Below are positions 53,719 through 63,603 of a stretch of DNA of 64,000 bases, one piece after another. The stretch is from Roseiarcus sp963751165. GTDB taxonomy: Bacteria; Pseudomonadota; Alphaproteobacteria; Rhizobiales; Beijerinckiaceae. The notes under the pieces were generated by a model, which saw only the letters and a program-made list of their open reading frames with translations, did not search any database and was not told the origin of the DNA. The position numbers and the translations under genes were made by a program. Within the stretch, counting starts at the first letter, position 1; each line of letters starts with the position of its first letter. The stretch spans positions 186,001 to 250,000 of the forward strand of contig CAVVTP010000019.1 in assembly GCA_963751165.1 (NCBI GenBank), written 5' to 3'.

Positions 53719-55303
53719 CAGCGTGTCGGACTTAGCGCGCTCATCGGATTTGGGTAGAATCGATGCATTGATTCGGTCTTTGCTGAGTTAGGCGCTCTTG
53801 AGCAATTTCCGCACGATTGACCGGCAGACAGGATATCTTCTGCCGCCGTCGCTGGATGAGTGGCTTCCGGAGCGACATCTGGCGCGTTTTATCGTCGAAG
53901 CGATCGAGGGGCTGGACCTGTCGGCGATGAGCCGCAGCTATCGGAGCGCCGGGTCGGCTTCGTATCATCCCGCTCTGCTGTTGGGCATTCTCGTGTACGG
54001 CTATGCGACGGGGGTGTTTTCCAGCCGGAAGCTGGAGCGGGCGACCTACGATTCGGTGGCGTTCCGCTTTATAGCCGCCAACGACCATCCCGACCACGAC
54101 ACGATCGCAACGTTTCGCCGGCGGTTTCTCAAGGAGATCGAGGGGCTGCTTGTGCAGGTGCTGGAACTGGCGCGCGAGATGGGGATGCTGAGGATGGGCA
54201 CGGTTGCGCTGGACGGCACGAAGATCCACGCCAACGCCAGCCGGCACAGCGCCTTGTCGTATGAGCATACCGGCAAGATCGCCGAGCAATTGAAGGCGGA
54301 AGTGGCTGAACTGCTGGCGCGGGCGGAAGCTGCGGACCAGGCCGACGTCCCGGATGGCCTGTCGATTCCCGACGAACTGGCGCGCCGCGAGAAGCGAATG
54401 GCGAAGCTTGCGGAGGCCCGCGCCAAGATCGAAGCTCGCGCCAAGGAACGCTATGAGCAGGAGGCGGCCGAGCACAAGTCCAAGCTCGCGGCGCGGGAGG
54501 CGAAGGCCGCAGCCACGGGCAAGACGCCGGGAGGCAGGCCGCCGCAGCCGCCCCAGGAGGGCGCGCGACCCTCGGATCAGATCAATCTGACCGATGAGGA
54601 TTCGCGCATCATGCCGGTGGCGGGCGGGGGGTTCGAGCAGTGCTATAACGCTCAGGCGGTGGTGGCGGCGGACAGCCTTCTCGTCGTCGCCGCGCGGGTG
54701 GTTCAGGCCCCCAATGACAAGCAACAAATCGAGCCGATGCTGGAGCGGCTCGAGGCCTTGCCCGAGGCTCTCGGCAAGCCGGAAACGATGCTCGCCGACA
54801 CCGGCTATTTCAGCGAGGCCAACGTCGAACTCTGTGCGGCGGCCCAGATCGAACCGATGATCGCCCTGGGGCGGCAGCCGCATTATCCCTCCTTGGCGGA
54901 GCGCTTCGCTAAGGCGGCGCCCGCGCCGCAGAACCCGACGCCGCTCGAGGCTATGCGCCACCGTCTGCAGACACCCGCAGGTCGGAGGCTTTATGCCCTG
55001 CGCAAGCAGATCCCCGAACCCGTGTTCGGCATTATCAAGTCGGTGATGGGCTTCCGCCAGTTCCTTCTGCGAGGCCTCGATCGCGTCCAAGGCGAGTGGA
55101 GCCTCGTCACCATGGCCTGGAACATGCGGCGAATGTACGCTCTGACCGTCGCCTAAGACGGCGGTCAGAGCCGCTTCCCTCCAATTGATGCTCGCATCAG
55201 TTGCATTTGCCCGTCGGAACCACCAATCCGAGTTGCCGCGCGCTGCACCTGCGCCGCCAATGTGCTCACGCACGAAACCTCAAGCCCTAAGTCCGACAGG
55301 CTG
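53719..55303 (+). mobile_element. Complete IS1182-type insertion sequence
   Basis: This 1585-bp element is bounded by 20-bp terminal inverted repeats, CAGCGTGTCGGACTTAGCGC at 53719-53738 and CAGCCTGTCGGACTTAGGGC read inward from 55303 (18 of 20 match). The 4-bp target repeat CTAG flanks it at 53715-53718 and 55304-55307. One intact transposase lies inside. It appears structurally capable of movement. The insertion is between the cobC stop codon and the addB region. Confidence 0.92.
53798..55156 (+). CDS. IS1182-family transposase
   Basis: This intact 452-residue DDE transposase has an N-terminal DUF772-type domain (SYHPALLLGILVYGYATGVF, then HPDHDTIATFRRRFLKEIEG). The first aspartate is in GTVALDGTKIHANASRHSAL. 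A charged coiled-coil insertion at about residues 165-245 is followed by YNAQAVVAADSLLVVAA, the second Asp in LADTGYFSEANVE, and EPVFGIIKSVMGFRQFLLRG with the Glu. The start is a TTG. There is no frameshift or stop, in contrast to every other transposase in the window. Confidence 0.92.
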   Translation: MSNFRTIDRQTGYLLPPSLDEWLPERHLARFIVEAIEGLDLSAMSRSYRSAGSASYHPALLLGILVYGYATGVFSSRKLERATYDSVAFRFIAANDHPDHDTIATFRRRFLKEIEGLLVQVLELAREMGMLRMGTVALDGTKIHANASRHSALSYEHTGKIAEQLKAEVAELLARAEAADQADVPDGLSIPDELARREKRMAKLAEARAKIEARAKERYEQEAAEHKSKLAAREAKAAATGKTPGGRPPQPPQEGARPSDQINLTDEDSRIMPVAGGGFEQCYNAQAVVAADSLLVVAARVVQAPNDKQQIEPMLERLEALPEALGKPETMLADTGYFSEANVELCAAAQIEPMIALGRQPHYPSLAERFAKAAPAPQNPTPLEAMRHRLQTPAGRRLYALRKQIPEPVFGIIKSVMGFRQFLLRGLDRVQGEWSLVTMAWNMRRMYALTVA

Positions 55304-55307
55304 CTAG

Positions 55308-55581
55308 AGCTTGATGAGATTGGGTCGAAAAGGCCGATCCGCCGCTCCCGCGGATTGGAATCCGCCGCGCCAAAATCCGCTGCTACGGCCAATTCTCGCG
55401 CTGTTCCGCCTGCGGCGATAAGTTTCAGCAACAACCTGAACTTGCAATCATTTTGGTCGGAGGAGCCGTGGGCGAACACGCCGAGTGACGAAATCCGCTG
55501 TTTTTGCCGCTGTTATCAGCAAACTGCCCGCTATCCACAGGCGCGCCTTGCCTTCGCCGCTGCTCGGCATGACAAGCTTGC
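55308..55581. other. Gene-free region between the IS and addB
   Basis: No supported gene or known element was recognised. Small open frames on both strands lack family resemblance. The addB promoter should lie here unless transcription enters from cobC or the IS. Confidence 0.35.
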
Positions 55582-58500
55582 ATGCCGATTTGCGATTCGC
55601 GCGTCTTCACCATTCCCGCCAGCGTCCCTTTCCTGCCGACCCTCGCCCACGCCCTGCTCGATGGAGAATTGATCGAGGGGTTTCCCGGCTCGGGCGGGCC
55701 TCTGGCGCTCGCGAGCGCAACAGTCTATGTGCCGACCCAGCGCGCCGCTGCGGCGCTTGCAGAGGCGCTGCTCGCGGCGGGCGGCGGAGAAAGCGTGCTC
55801 CTGCCGCGGATCGCCCCGCTCGGCGCATTCGAGCTCCAGGAGGCGGCGACCTTCTTCGACCCGGACCGCGAAGAGGTTCGGCGCCCAAACATCCCGCCGG
55901 CGGTCAGTGAGCTCGCGCGCCGGCATACGCTGGCGCTTCTCGTGCGCAAATGGGGGCAGACCTTGCGCGGTGCGATCCGCGGCGCCAATGCCGGCGGACT
56001 CCGGTTCGACATGAGCGAGCCGGCGCTCGTCGCCTCCAGTCCGGCGCAGGCCTACGCCCTCGCCGCCGATCTCGCCGCGCTGATCGACGACATGATCATC
56101 GAGGGGGTCGACTGGAGACGGCTCGAGAGGCTCGCCCCCGAGGAATACGACGTCTACTGGCGGATCACGCTCGACTTTCTGAAGATCGCCTTCGAGTACT
56201 GGCCTGCGTGGCTCAGGGATAACGGCCTCGTCGACCGCGCCGAGCGCACCGCCCTCCTCGTCAACGCTGAAATCAACGCCCTCGAAGCCGGCGCGCGCTC
56301 CGGCCCGACAATCATCGCTGGCTCTACCGGCGCGAACCGCGCGACCGCCGAGCTGATCGCCACGGTCGCACGCAATGACAAGGGCGCAGTCGTGCTGCCC
56401 GATCTCGACCTCCATCTCGACGAGCGCGCATGGGCCATGATCGGTGCCGGCGGGGCCGGAACGAAAGGGCTCGTCGGTCATCCGCAGGCTCTGTTGCATC
56501 GGCTGATCGGGCGAATCGGCATCAGCCGGGACCAAGTGCGGACGCTCGGCGCACCACCGGCGCCGCTTGCCGCGCGTGCGGCTTTCCTCACCGAAGCCCT
56601 TCGCCCGGCGGATTTCGACCGAAAGCTGGCGCGAGCGCGACGCGGCGCTCTCGCCCTTTGCGATCGACGCTGCCCTCGAGGGGGTCTCGATCATCGTCGC
56701 CGAAAACGAGACCGAAGAGGCGCTTGCGCTCGCTGTCGCCATGCGCGAAGTTCTGGAGACTCCGGGCAAGACCGCCGCGCTGATCACGCCCGATCCGTCG
56801 ATCGCCCGGCGCGTGTCGGCGGAGTTGGCGCGCTGGGGGCTTGAGGTCGAGGATTCCGCCGGACTGACGCTGGGCCAGACGGCGGCTGGCACCCTCGCCC
56901 GGCTCGTGCTTAAGGCCGCGGCCGACTTCAGGCCGCTCACGACTCAGGCGCTGATCGCCCACCCGTCGGCGCGCTTCGGCCGCGGCCGGGTGGAATGCGA
57001 AGGCGCGGCGCGGCCGCTCGAGCTCGGAATCTTCCGTGCTGCGCCGCTCTCTTCGCTCGACGATCTAGACAAGGCTTTCGTCGTGGCCCGCGCGGCGGCC
57101 GAGGACCGCCACGCGCACCCGGCAGTCCGCGCTGTCGGCGAGGAGAATTGCGCGGCCGGCCAGAGGCTTATGCGGGACATTGCCGCGGTCCTGAGGCCCT
57201 TGCGCGCGCTCAGCGCCTCCGCTCCTTTACGCGAGTGGTTGCTCACGCATCGCGCCACGCTGGACGCCATCCTGGCAGCGCCTGAAGGCTTGGCCTCGCC
57301 GCCGCACGGGCTCGAGTCGCTCGTCGCGCTCATGGGCGAATGGACCGAGGCCGCGGGAGACGGATTTGCCTGCACGCTTTCCGAATACGCCGCGCTGTTC
57401 GATGACGCGCTCACCGGAGTTCGCGCCCCGCCGGCCCGCGGAGGGCATCCGCGGCTCAAGATCCTCGGCCTGCTCGAGGCCCGCCTGCTCTCCTCCGACC
57501 GGTCTCTCGTCGCCGGCCTCGACGAGAAGGTTTGGCCTCCGGCGGTTGACACGGACGCCTTCCTCAACCGGCCGATGCGCGCCGAGCTCGGGCTCTCAGC
57601 GCCGGAGCGGCGCATCGGGCAGACAGCCCACGACTTCGTCGCTGCGCTCGGCGCGGGTGAAGCAATCTTGAGCCGTGCAAAGAAGCGCGGCGGCGAGCCG
57701 ACCGTCGCATCGCGCTTCCTCCAGCGCATCGGCGCGGCAGCAGTCGCGGCGGCGATCAAGGCGGCGGCGGAGCGCGGCGAGGTCTATCTCCGATACGCCC
57801 GCGCGCTCGACGAGCCGGAGGCGATTGCGCCAGCGAAGCGGCCCGAGCCTCGACCGCCGGTCGAGCTGCGCCCGCGCACGCTGAGCGTGACGAGAATCGA
57901 AACCCTGCGCCGCGACCCATACGCCATCTATGCCGAGCGGATCTTGAAGCTGCAGCCGCTCGCACTGGTCGAGAGCAAGCTTGGGGCGCGCAAGGCGGGC
58001 GACGCCTGGCACCGCGCGCTGCAGGATTTCGTAGAAGCCTATCCGTCCGGCGCGCTGCCGCTAGGCGCACGGCAAACGCTCATCCGGCTCACCCGCGCGC
58101 GCTTTGCGCCGCTGCTCGAGGACTCCACCTTCGAGGGCCTGAATTGGCCCGGCATCGAGAAGGCGATCGAGTTCGTGCTCGGTTTCGAGGCGAGGAATTG
58201 CGGCGTGATCGAGCGCATCTGGGTTGAGCGCCACGGCGAGATCGCCTTTCCGCTCAAGGGCGGCGAGATATTCAAGCTGACGGCGCGCGCCGACCGCATC
58301 GACGTGCTCTCTATCGGCAGCGCGACGCTGATCGACTACAAGAGCGGGCCGCCTCCCGGGGTCAAGGAAGTGAAGACCGGCTTTGCGCCGCAGCTGACGC
58401 TGGAAGCCGCGATCCTCATGCGAGGCGGGTTCGAGGGTCTGCCGAGGATGGACCCGACGCGAGCGCTCTACCTCAAGCTCGGCGGTCCGGAGGGCGGTGA

Positions 58501-58729
58501 GGAGCGGGACGCGTCCGGCGCAAAGACGGTCGTCGCCGAGCTCGCCGACAAGCATTTCGGCGAACTCAAAGCCCTGCTCGAAGCATTCAGGGAGCCGGAT
58601 ACGCCCTATCTTTCACGCCCCTTCCCGAAATTCGCGAGTTGCTTCTCCGACTATGATCATCTGGCGCGAGTGAAGGAATGGTCGATGACTGGCGGCGACG
58701 GTGATCTCAGAGGGGAAGGGGCGCCATGA
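55582..58729 (+). CDS. addB: Double-strand break repair protein AddB, split by a frameshift
   Basis: AddB is the nuclease/helicase-like partner of AddA in Chi-dependent end processing. The N-terminal part (VFTIPASVPFLPTLAHALLD, ATVYVPTQRAAAALAEALLA, LLPRIAPLG) runs to about 56614. The rest continues in another frame from STESWRERDAALSPFAIDAA. It holds HPRLKILGLLEARLLSSDRS and GLDEKVWPP, and the C-terminal PD-D/ExK nuclease (IDYKSGPPPG, then QLTLEAAIL). Removing one T from gatttcgacc restores about 1048 residues, near the family length. The stop overlaps the addA ATG. Confidence 0.87.
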
Positions 58730-61700
58730 GCCGTCCGCTCGTCATTCCGGACGGCCTGCGCAGGCGCCAAGCGACCGCGTCGGACCCGGCCGCCTCCGCC
58801 TGGGTGTCGGCCAACGCCGGCAGCGGCAAGACGCACGTCTTGACCCAGCGCGTGCTGCGCCTGCTACTCAAAGGCGCACCGCCGGCGCAGATCCTGGGGC
58901 TCACCTTCACCAAGGCCGCCGCCGCCAACATGGCGAGCCGCATCTTCAGAACGCTCTCCGACTGGACGAGCCTCGACGACGAGGCGCTGACCGCGGCGAT
59001 CATCGAGTGCGGCGCACAGAAGCCCGGACCGGCGGAGATCAGATTCGCGAGACAATTGTTCGCCCGCACGATCGAGACGCCGGGCGGGCTCAAGATCCAG
59101 ACCCTGCACGCTTTCTGCGAGCGGCTTTTGCAGCTCTTTCCATTCGAGGCCAACGTCCCCTCGCACTTCAAGGTCATCGATGAAAACGAGGCGAATGAGC
59201 TGATGCGCAAGGCGACCGACCGCGCGATAGCCGACTTCGAAGCCTCCTCGAAGACCGCCGCTGCGCTCGCCTTCGTTGCGCGTGAGGCCGGCGCCTTCCA
59301 CTTCGAAGAGCTTCTCGGCGAGGCGCAGGATCACGCCGAGACTTTCGCGACCTTCGAAGACGCGGCGGCGTTCGCCTCAGCGTTGCGCGCTCGGCTCGGC
59401 CTCGAGGCGGACGCGACGGCGACAAGCGTCGAGGCTGATATGCTTGGTGGAGACATCTTGCGCAGGCGCCGTCAGGCCTGGGCGCTGGCTCTCGACGACG
59501 GCAAGACGAAGGACCGGGAACTCGCGGAAAAGCTTCGCGCTACGGACGATGAAAGCGAGCCAGCGGCGCGCATCGAGGCTCTCCTCAACGCCTTCTTCAT
59601 CAAGCGCGGCGAAGGCGATCCCCGCGGCGGCGAGAAGGGCTGCCTGACGACGACGGACTTGTGCAGCAAATTTCCTTCCCTCGAGGCGGACCTTCACCAC
59701 GAGCAAGACCGCCTGATCGCGCTGCGGGAAAAGCGGCGCGCCGCGCAGATCCTCGAACGCAGCGAAGCCCTGTTCAGGGTCGCCAAGGCGATCCTGTCGA
59801 CTTTCGGCAGAGCTAAGGCGGAACGCGGCGCCCTCGACTTCGACGACCAGATTTCGCTGGCGCTCGCTCTGGTGGAGCGGTCGAGCGCCGCCTGGGTGCT
59901 GCACAAGCTCGATTACGGGCTCGACCACCTGCTCGTCGATGAGGCGCAGGACACGTCCACCGAGCAGTGGCGCATCATCGCCGCCCTGACGGCGGAATTC
60001 TTCGCGGGAGCGGGGGCGCGTTCGGCCAGGCGGACGGTGTTCGCGGTCGGTGACGAGAAGCAGTCGATCTTTTCCTTCCAGGGGGCCGCGCCGGAGAAAT
60101 TCGCCGAAATGAAGCGCTTTTTCGAGAAGCGCCATCGGGAAGCGAAGCGGCCGTTCGAAACGGTGCCGCTTAATGTCTCGTTCCGCTCCGCGCCGGCCAT
60201 TCTGGCGGCGGTCGACAAGACGTTCGAGTCGGAGGAGGCGCGGCGAGGCGTCGCGGCGCCGGGAGAGCCGTATCCGGCGCACGAGGCGATCCGCCGCGAG
60301 ATGAACGGTGTGGTCGAGCTGTGGCCGACGGTCAAGCCTGCGGATGCAGCCGACCCGGAGGACTGGCGCATGCCGCTCGACGAGCCGGCGCGTCACGATC
60401 CGCCCGTCGTCCTCTCCGGCCGGATCGCCGAGACGATCGGCGGATGGCTTGCACGCGATTCGTGGGAGCGCGTGGTCGACGAAGACACGGGCGCTCCCCG
60501 GCGGATCCGGCCAGGAGACGTGATTATTCTGGTCCCCAGCCGCGGCGCGTTCTTCGAGGCGATGATCCGCGCACTGAAGAGCCGAAACGTCAAGGTCGCC
60601 GGGGCCGACCGGCTGAAGCTGCGCGAGCATATTGCGGTGATGGACCTCGTGGCCGCCGGTCACGCGGCGCTGACCCCCGACGACGACCTATCGCTCGCCT
60701 GCGTCCTCAAGTCACCGCTCATTGGCCTCGGCGAAGACGATCTCTTCAAGCTTGCGGCAAATCGAGGGGGACCGCTTGCATCGGCGCTCGCTTCATCGGC
60801 CGATAAGATCGCGCTGGTGGCTGCGCGCAGGCTTGCGGTCTGGCGTGACCGGGCGAGGATCCTGACGCCCTACGCCTTCTACGCGAGTCTACTCGGCGAG
60901 GAGGGTGGGCGAAAGGCGCTGCTTTCACGGCTCGGGCCAGACGCGGCCGATCCGATCAACGAGTTCCTGTCGCTTGCGCTCGACCATGAGCAGGGCGAAG
61001 CGCCCTCGCTTACCCTCTTTCTCGCGGAGGTGGAGGCGACCAGCGCCGCGATCAAGCGTGACATGGAGGCCGAAAGCGACGGGGTGCGGGTGTTGACGGT
61101 TCACGCAAGCAAGGGCCTCGAAGCGCCGATCGTCTTCTTGCCCGACACGTGCGGCGCCCCCGACAGCCGGCACGACCCGAAGCTGCTGCGACTCGCTCCC
61201 GCCGAGCCGGGCGAACCCCCGCTGTTCGCCTGGAGCCGGAAGCCCGCGGAGGATTGCGAAGCCCTTGCTCGGGCGCGGACCGAAAAGCGCGAAGCGGAAG
61301 CGGGCGAGCACCGCCGCCTGTTGTATGTCGCGATGACCCGGGCGGCGCAGCGACTCATTGTCGCAGGCTTCGAGAATTCGAAGGGTCGCGCGGACGGATG
61401 TTGGCACGACCTTGTCCGACGCGGCCTCGAGGAATCGATGAATCCGGTCCCGGCCTTTTGGGATGAAAGGGAGGCGATCCTGCGATTCGGCGAAGGGTTG
61501 ACGGCGGAGGACGAGAGCGAGACGGGCGGACTTACCGACCATGCGGATCTCCCCGAATGGCTTCTCGCCAGAGCCGCCCCTGAGGCCGCGTCGCCGCCCT
61601 TGCGGCCCTCCAAGGCGGGGGTCGTCCACACTGGCGATGGCAGGCGCGTCTTCGAGGGACGACTTGCCCATGCGCTCCTCCAATTGCTGCCCGACATCCC

Positions 61701-62157
61701 GTCCGCCGACCGCGCCGCCACGGCAAAGGCCTATCTCGACGCACATGGCGGTGCTCTCACCGAAGAGGCGCGGATTGCCATTGCGGTCCGGATCGCCGCA
61801 GTTATGGAAACGCCGGAGGTCGCCAGTTTGTTTGGCCCTGACTCGCGCGGCGAAGTCTCTCTCGCGGGGGTTTTGCGACGGCCGGGACGGAATGATCGCG
61901 CATACAGCGGCCGCCTCGACCGCGTGCTTGCGACGGACGAGGGGGTGCTTATCGTCGACTTCAAGCTGGGCGCCGCGCCCTCGCAACCGTCGGACGCGCA
62001 TATCGCGCAGCTCGCCCTCTATCGCGCCGCCCTGCGGCCGCTCTATCCGTCGACCCCGCTGCGCGCCGCGCTCATCTATCTCGACGGACCGACGCTTCGT
62101 CCGATCGAAGACGCCGAACTTGAGGCCGCTCTCGACGCGGCCGCTGCGGACGAATGA
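58726..62157 (+). CDS. addA: Double-strand break repair helicase-nuclease AddA
   Basis: This 1143-residue UvrD-type (SF1A) helicase has a C-terminal nuclease. Walker A is SANAGSGKTHVLTQRVLRLL. ILGLTFTKAAAANM is motif Ia, LLVDEAQDTSTEQWRII motif II, AVGDEKQSIFSFQGAAP motif III, and VLTVHASKGLEAPIVFLPDT motif V. RRLLYVAMTRAAQRLIVAG is motif VI. The nuclease motif is GVLIVDFKLGAAP followed by AQLALYRAAL. With AddB it processes double-strand ends for RecA loading. It is intact despite its length, and coupled to addB by ATGA. Confidence 0.94.
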   Translation: MSRPLVIPDGLRRRQATASDPAASAWVSANAGSGKTHVLTQRVLRLLLKGAPPAQILGLTFTKAAAANMASRIFRTLSDWTSLDDEALTAAIIECGAQKPGPAEIRFARQLFARTIETPGGLKIQTLHAFCERLLQLFPFEANVPSHFKVIDENEANELMRKATDRAIADFEASSKTAAALAFVAREAGAFHFEELLGEAQDHAETFATFEDAAAFASALRARLGLEADATATSVEADMLGGDILRRRRQAWALALDDGKTKDRELAEKLRATDDESEPAARIEALLNAFFIKRGEGDPRGGEKGCLTTTDLCSKFPSLEADLHHEQDRLIALREKRRAAQILERSEALFRVAKAILSTFGRAKAERGALDFDDQISLALALVERSSAAWVLHKLDYGLDHLLVDEAQDTSTEQWRIIAALTAEFFAGAGARSARRTVFAVGDEKQSIFSFQGAAPEKFAEMKRFFEKRHREAKRPFETVPLNVSFRSAPAILAAVDKTFESEEARRGVAAPGEPYPAHEAIRREMNGVVELWPTVKPADAADPEDWRMPLDEPARHDPPVVLSGRIAETIGGWLARDSWERVVDEDTGAPRRIRPGDVIILVPSRGAFFEAMIRALKSRNVKVAGADRLKLREHIAVMDLVAAGHAALTPDDDLSLACVLKSPLIGLGEDDLFKLAANRGGPLASALASSADKIALVAARRLAVWRDRARILTPYAFYASLLGEEGGRKALLSRLGPDAADPINEFLSLALDHEQGEAPSLTLFLAEVEATSAAIKRDMEAESDGVRVLTVHASKGLEAPIVFLPDTCGAPDSRHDPKLLRLAPAEPGEPPLFAWSRKPAEDCEALARARTEKREAEAGEHRRLLYVAMTRAAQRLIVAGFENSKGRADGCWHDLVRRGLEESMNPVPAFWDEREAILRFGEGLTAEDESETGGLTDHADLPEWLLARAAPEAASPPLRPSKAGVVHTGDGRRVFEGRLAHALLQLLPDIPSADRAATAKAYLDAHGGALTEEARIAIAVRIAAVMETPEVASLFGPDSRGEVSLAGVLRRPGRNDRAYSGRLDRVLATDEGVLIVDFKLGAAPSQPSDAHIAQLALYRAALRPLYPSTPLRAALIYLDGPTLRPIEDAELEAALDAAAADE

Positions 62158-62327
62158 GAGGCAGCCTGCGAATCGCACGTCTTTTGCCACAGTCAAACCG
62201 GAAAGGCTTGCCTTGATGGTGTCGCATTTCGTCGTCAGGTTCCGCCGCGATGACGAGCGGAGACGTCAGGGCGGGCGCCCGAACAAGCAAATTGAACGCT
62301 ACGGAAAATGGGTCTCGGAAGGGGCCG

Positions 62328-63584
62328 ATGCTGGTGTGCGCCTGCGCCGCAGCAGGAGCCATTGTAGCGTTTTTGCTTTCGTGCCAAGCGGATGTAGCGG
62401 CCTCGTCGAGTATGGTTCGTTACAACCGGCCCGTCTATCATAATGGGAAACTGGTACTTTGGCACGGAGCGTGGCGCGGCACGCTGGGCCATCAAAGGGC
62501 CCGTTCATCGCCACAGAAGACCACGATTGCAGCGAAACCCGCCTCGACCTTGAAGACTTCCGTCGCCAAAGTGCCGCCCCAGTCCGGGACCATAAAGCCG
62601 TTTTCAATCATCGCTGACCCCGACGATCTCGCTGCGACCCGTATGGCGAAGGATTTCGTCGATGTTCTCAACGACAAAGGCGCCGCTGGGATTGCCATCG
62701 TCGGACCGACTTCTCCCACTGGAATTGCGAAGGTGATGCGGACGGACATGGCTGATTTCGCCATCGTCACGTTCGATACGCTCGCCGTCGGAGCCAAGTA
62801 TGCGCCGGACTGGCCGCAGCGCGTGCCGCTAGTGGCGCGCCTCGCCCCCGAGACCATTGAAGTCATCGCCCCGAAAGAGGCCAAATCCATTACCGACCTC
62901 GAAGGAAAGACGGTGAGCTTCGGCGACCCCGACGGCGCGACAGGGATTACAGCCAGGCTGCTGTTCTCGAGGCTCGGGGTCACGGTCAACGCGATCTACG
63001 AGCCGCTGGCCGACGCGCTCGACGCGCTTTCGGCTGGCGAGCGCGGCGCCGTTGTCGTGATGGGCGCCAAGAACGCGAGAACCCTCGAGAGCTTCGGCGG
63101 CGACGGCCGCTATCACGTCGTCGCGATTCCCTGGGCGCCGGTGCTGGAGCAGGTCTATGCGCCGGCGCGCGTGGCTGCCACCGACCGTCCGAACCTCGTC
63201 GCAGCCAACGAATCCGTGGAAACCGTCGCCGAGCCGATGGCGCTGATCGCGCTCGACGCGGCACCCGGCTCGCCCCGCGCCGAGGCGCTCGGCCGCACGG
63301 CCCGCGTTTTCTTCGACAGCTACGACGCCTTCTTGTCCGGCGATCGCGACGAGCATTGGCGGGACGTCAATCTCGCCGCGGACGCCTCCGTTCCGAACAC
63401 GCCCTTCCAGCGGCTGGCGGCGGCGCAGGGATGGCTCGACGAACACAAAACCTCGGCCGACGCCTCGCTCGACGCGTTCCGCGCGTCCGCGAAATCGGCG
63501 GCCGACGCCAGCGGGGGACCGAAGGCCGAGGATTCCGATCGGCTTTACAACGATCTCACGCGCTGGCGCAGCCTGATGCAGTAG
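62328..63584 (+). CDS. TAXI-like periplasmic solute-binding protein
   Basis: This exported protein of about 418 residues has an N-terminal hydrophobic segment (MLVCACAAAGAIVAFLLSC, possibly a lipoprotein signal). The domain resembles TAXI/NMT1-type binding proteins: MADFAIVTFDTLAVGAKY, VPLVARLAPETIEVIAPKEA, then SITDLEGKTVSFGDPDGATG. The start at 62328 follows GGAAGGGG four bases upstream. The frame is open to 62250. No TRAP permease is adjacent, so it may sense and not import a ligand. The gene for a repeat protein follows after 19 bases. Confidence 0.65.
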   Translation: MLVCACAAAGAIVAFLLSCQADVAASSSMVRYNRPVYHNGKLVLWHGAWRGTLGHQRARSSPQKTTIAAKPASTLKTSVAKVPPQSGTIKPFSIIADPDDLAATRMAKDFVDVLNDKGAAGIAIVGPTSPTGIAKVMRTDMADFAIVTFDTLAVGAKYAPDWPQRVPLVARLAPETIEVIAPKEAKSITDLEGKTVSFGDPDGATGITARLLFSRLGVTVNAIYEPLADALDALSAGERGAVVVMGAKNARTLESFGGDGRYHVVAIPWAPVLEQVYAPARVAATDRPNLVAANESVETVAEPMALIALDAAPGSPRAEALGRTARVFFDSYDAFLSGDRDEHWRDVNLAADASVPNTPFQRLAAAQGWLDEHKTSADASLDAFRASAKSAADASGGPKAEDSDRLYNDLTRWRSLMQ

Positions 63585-63603
63585 AGGAGGACTCGCCCTG
63601 CCC

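Noticed and set aside
53741..55273. Frame of more than 500 codons antisense to the IS1182 transposase
   Set aside because: The transposase is intact with clear DDE motifs and inverted repeats. The antisense product resembles nothing known.
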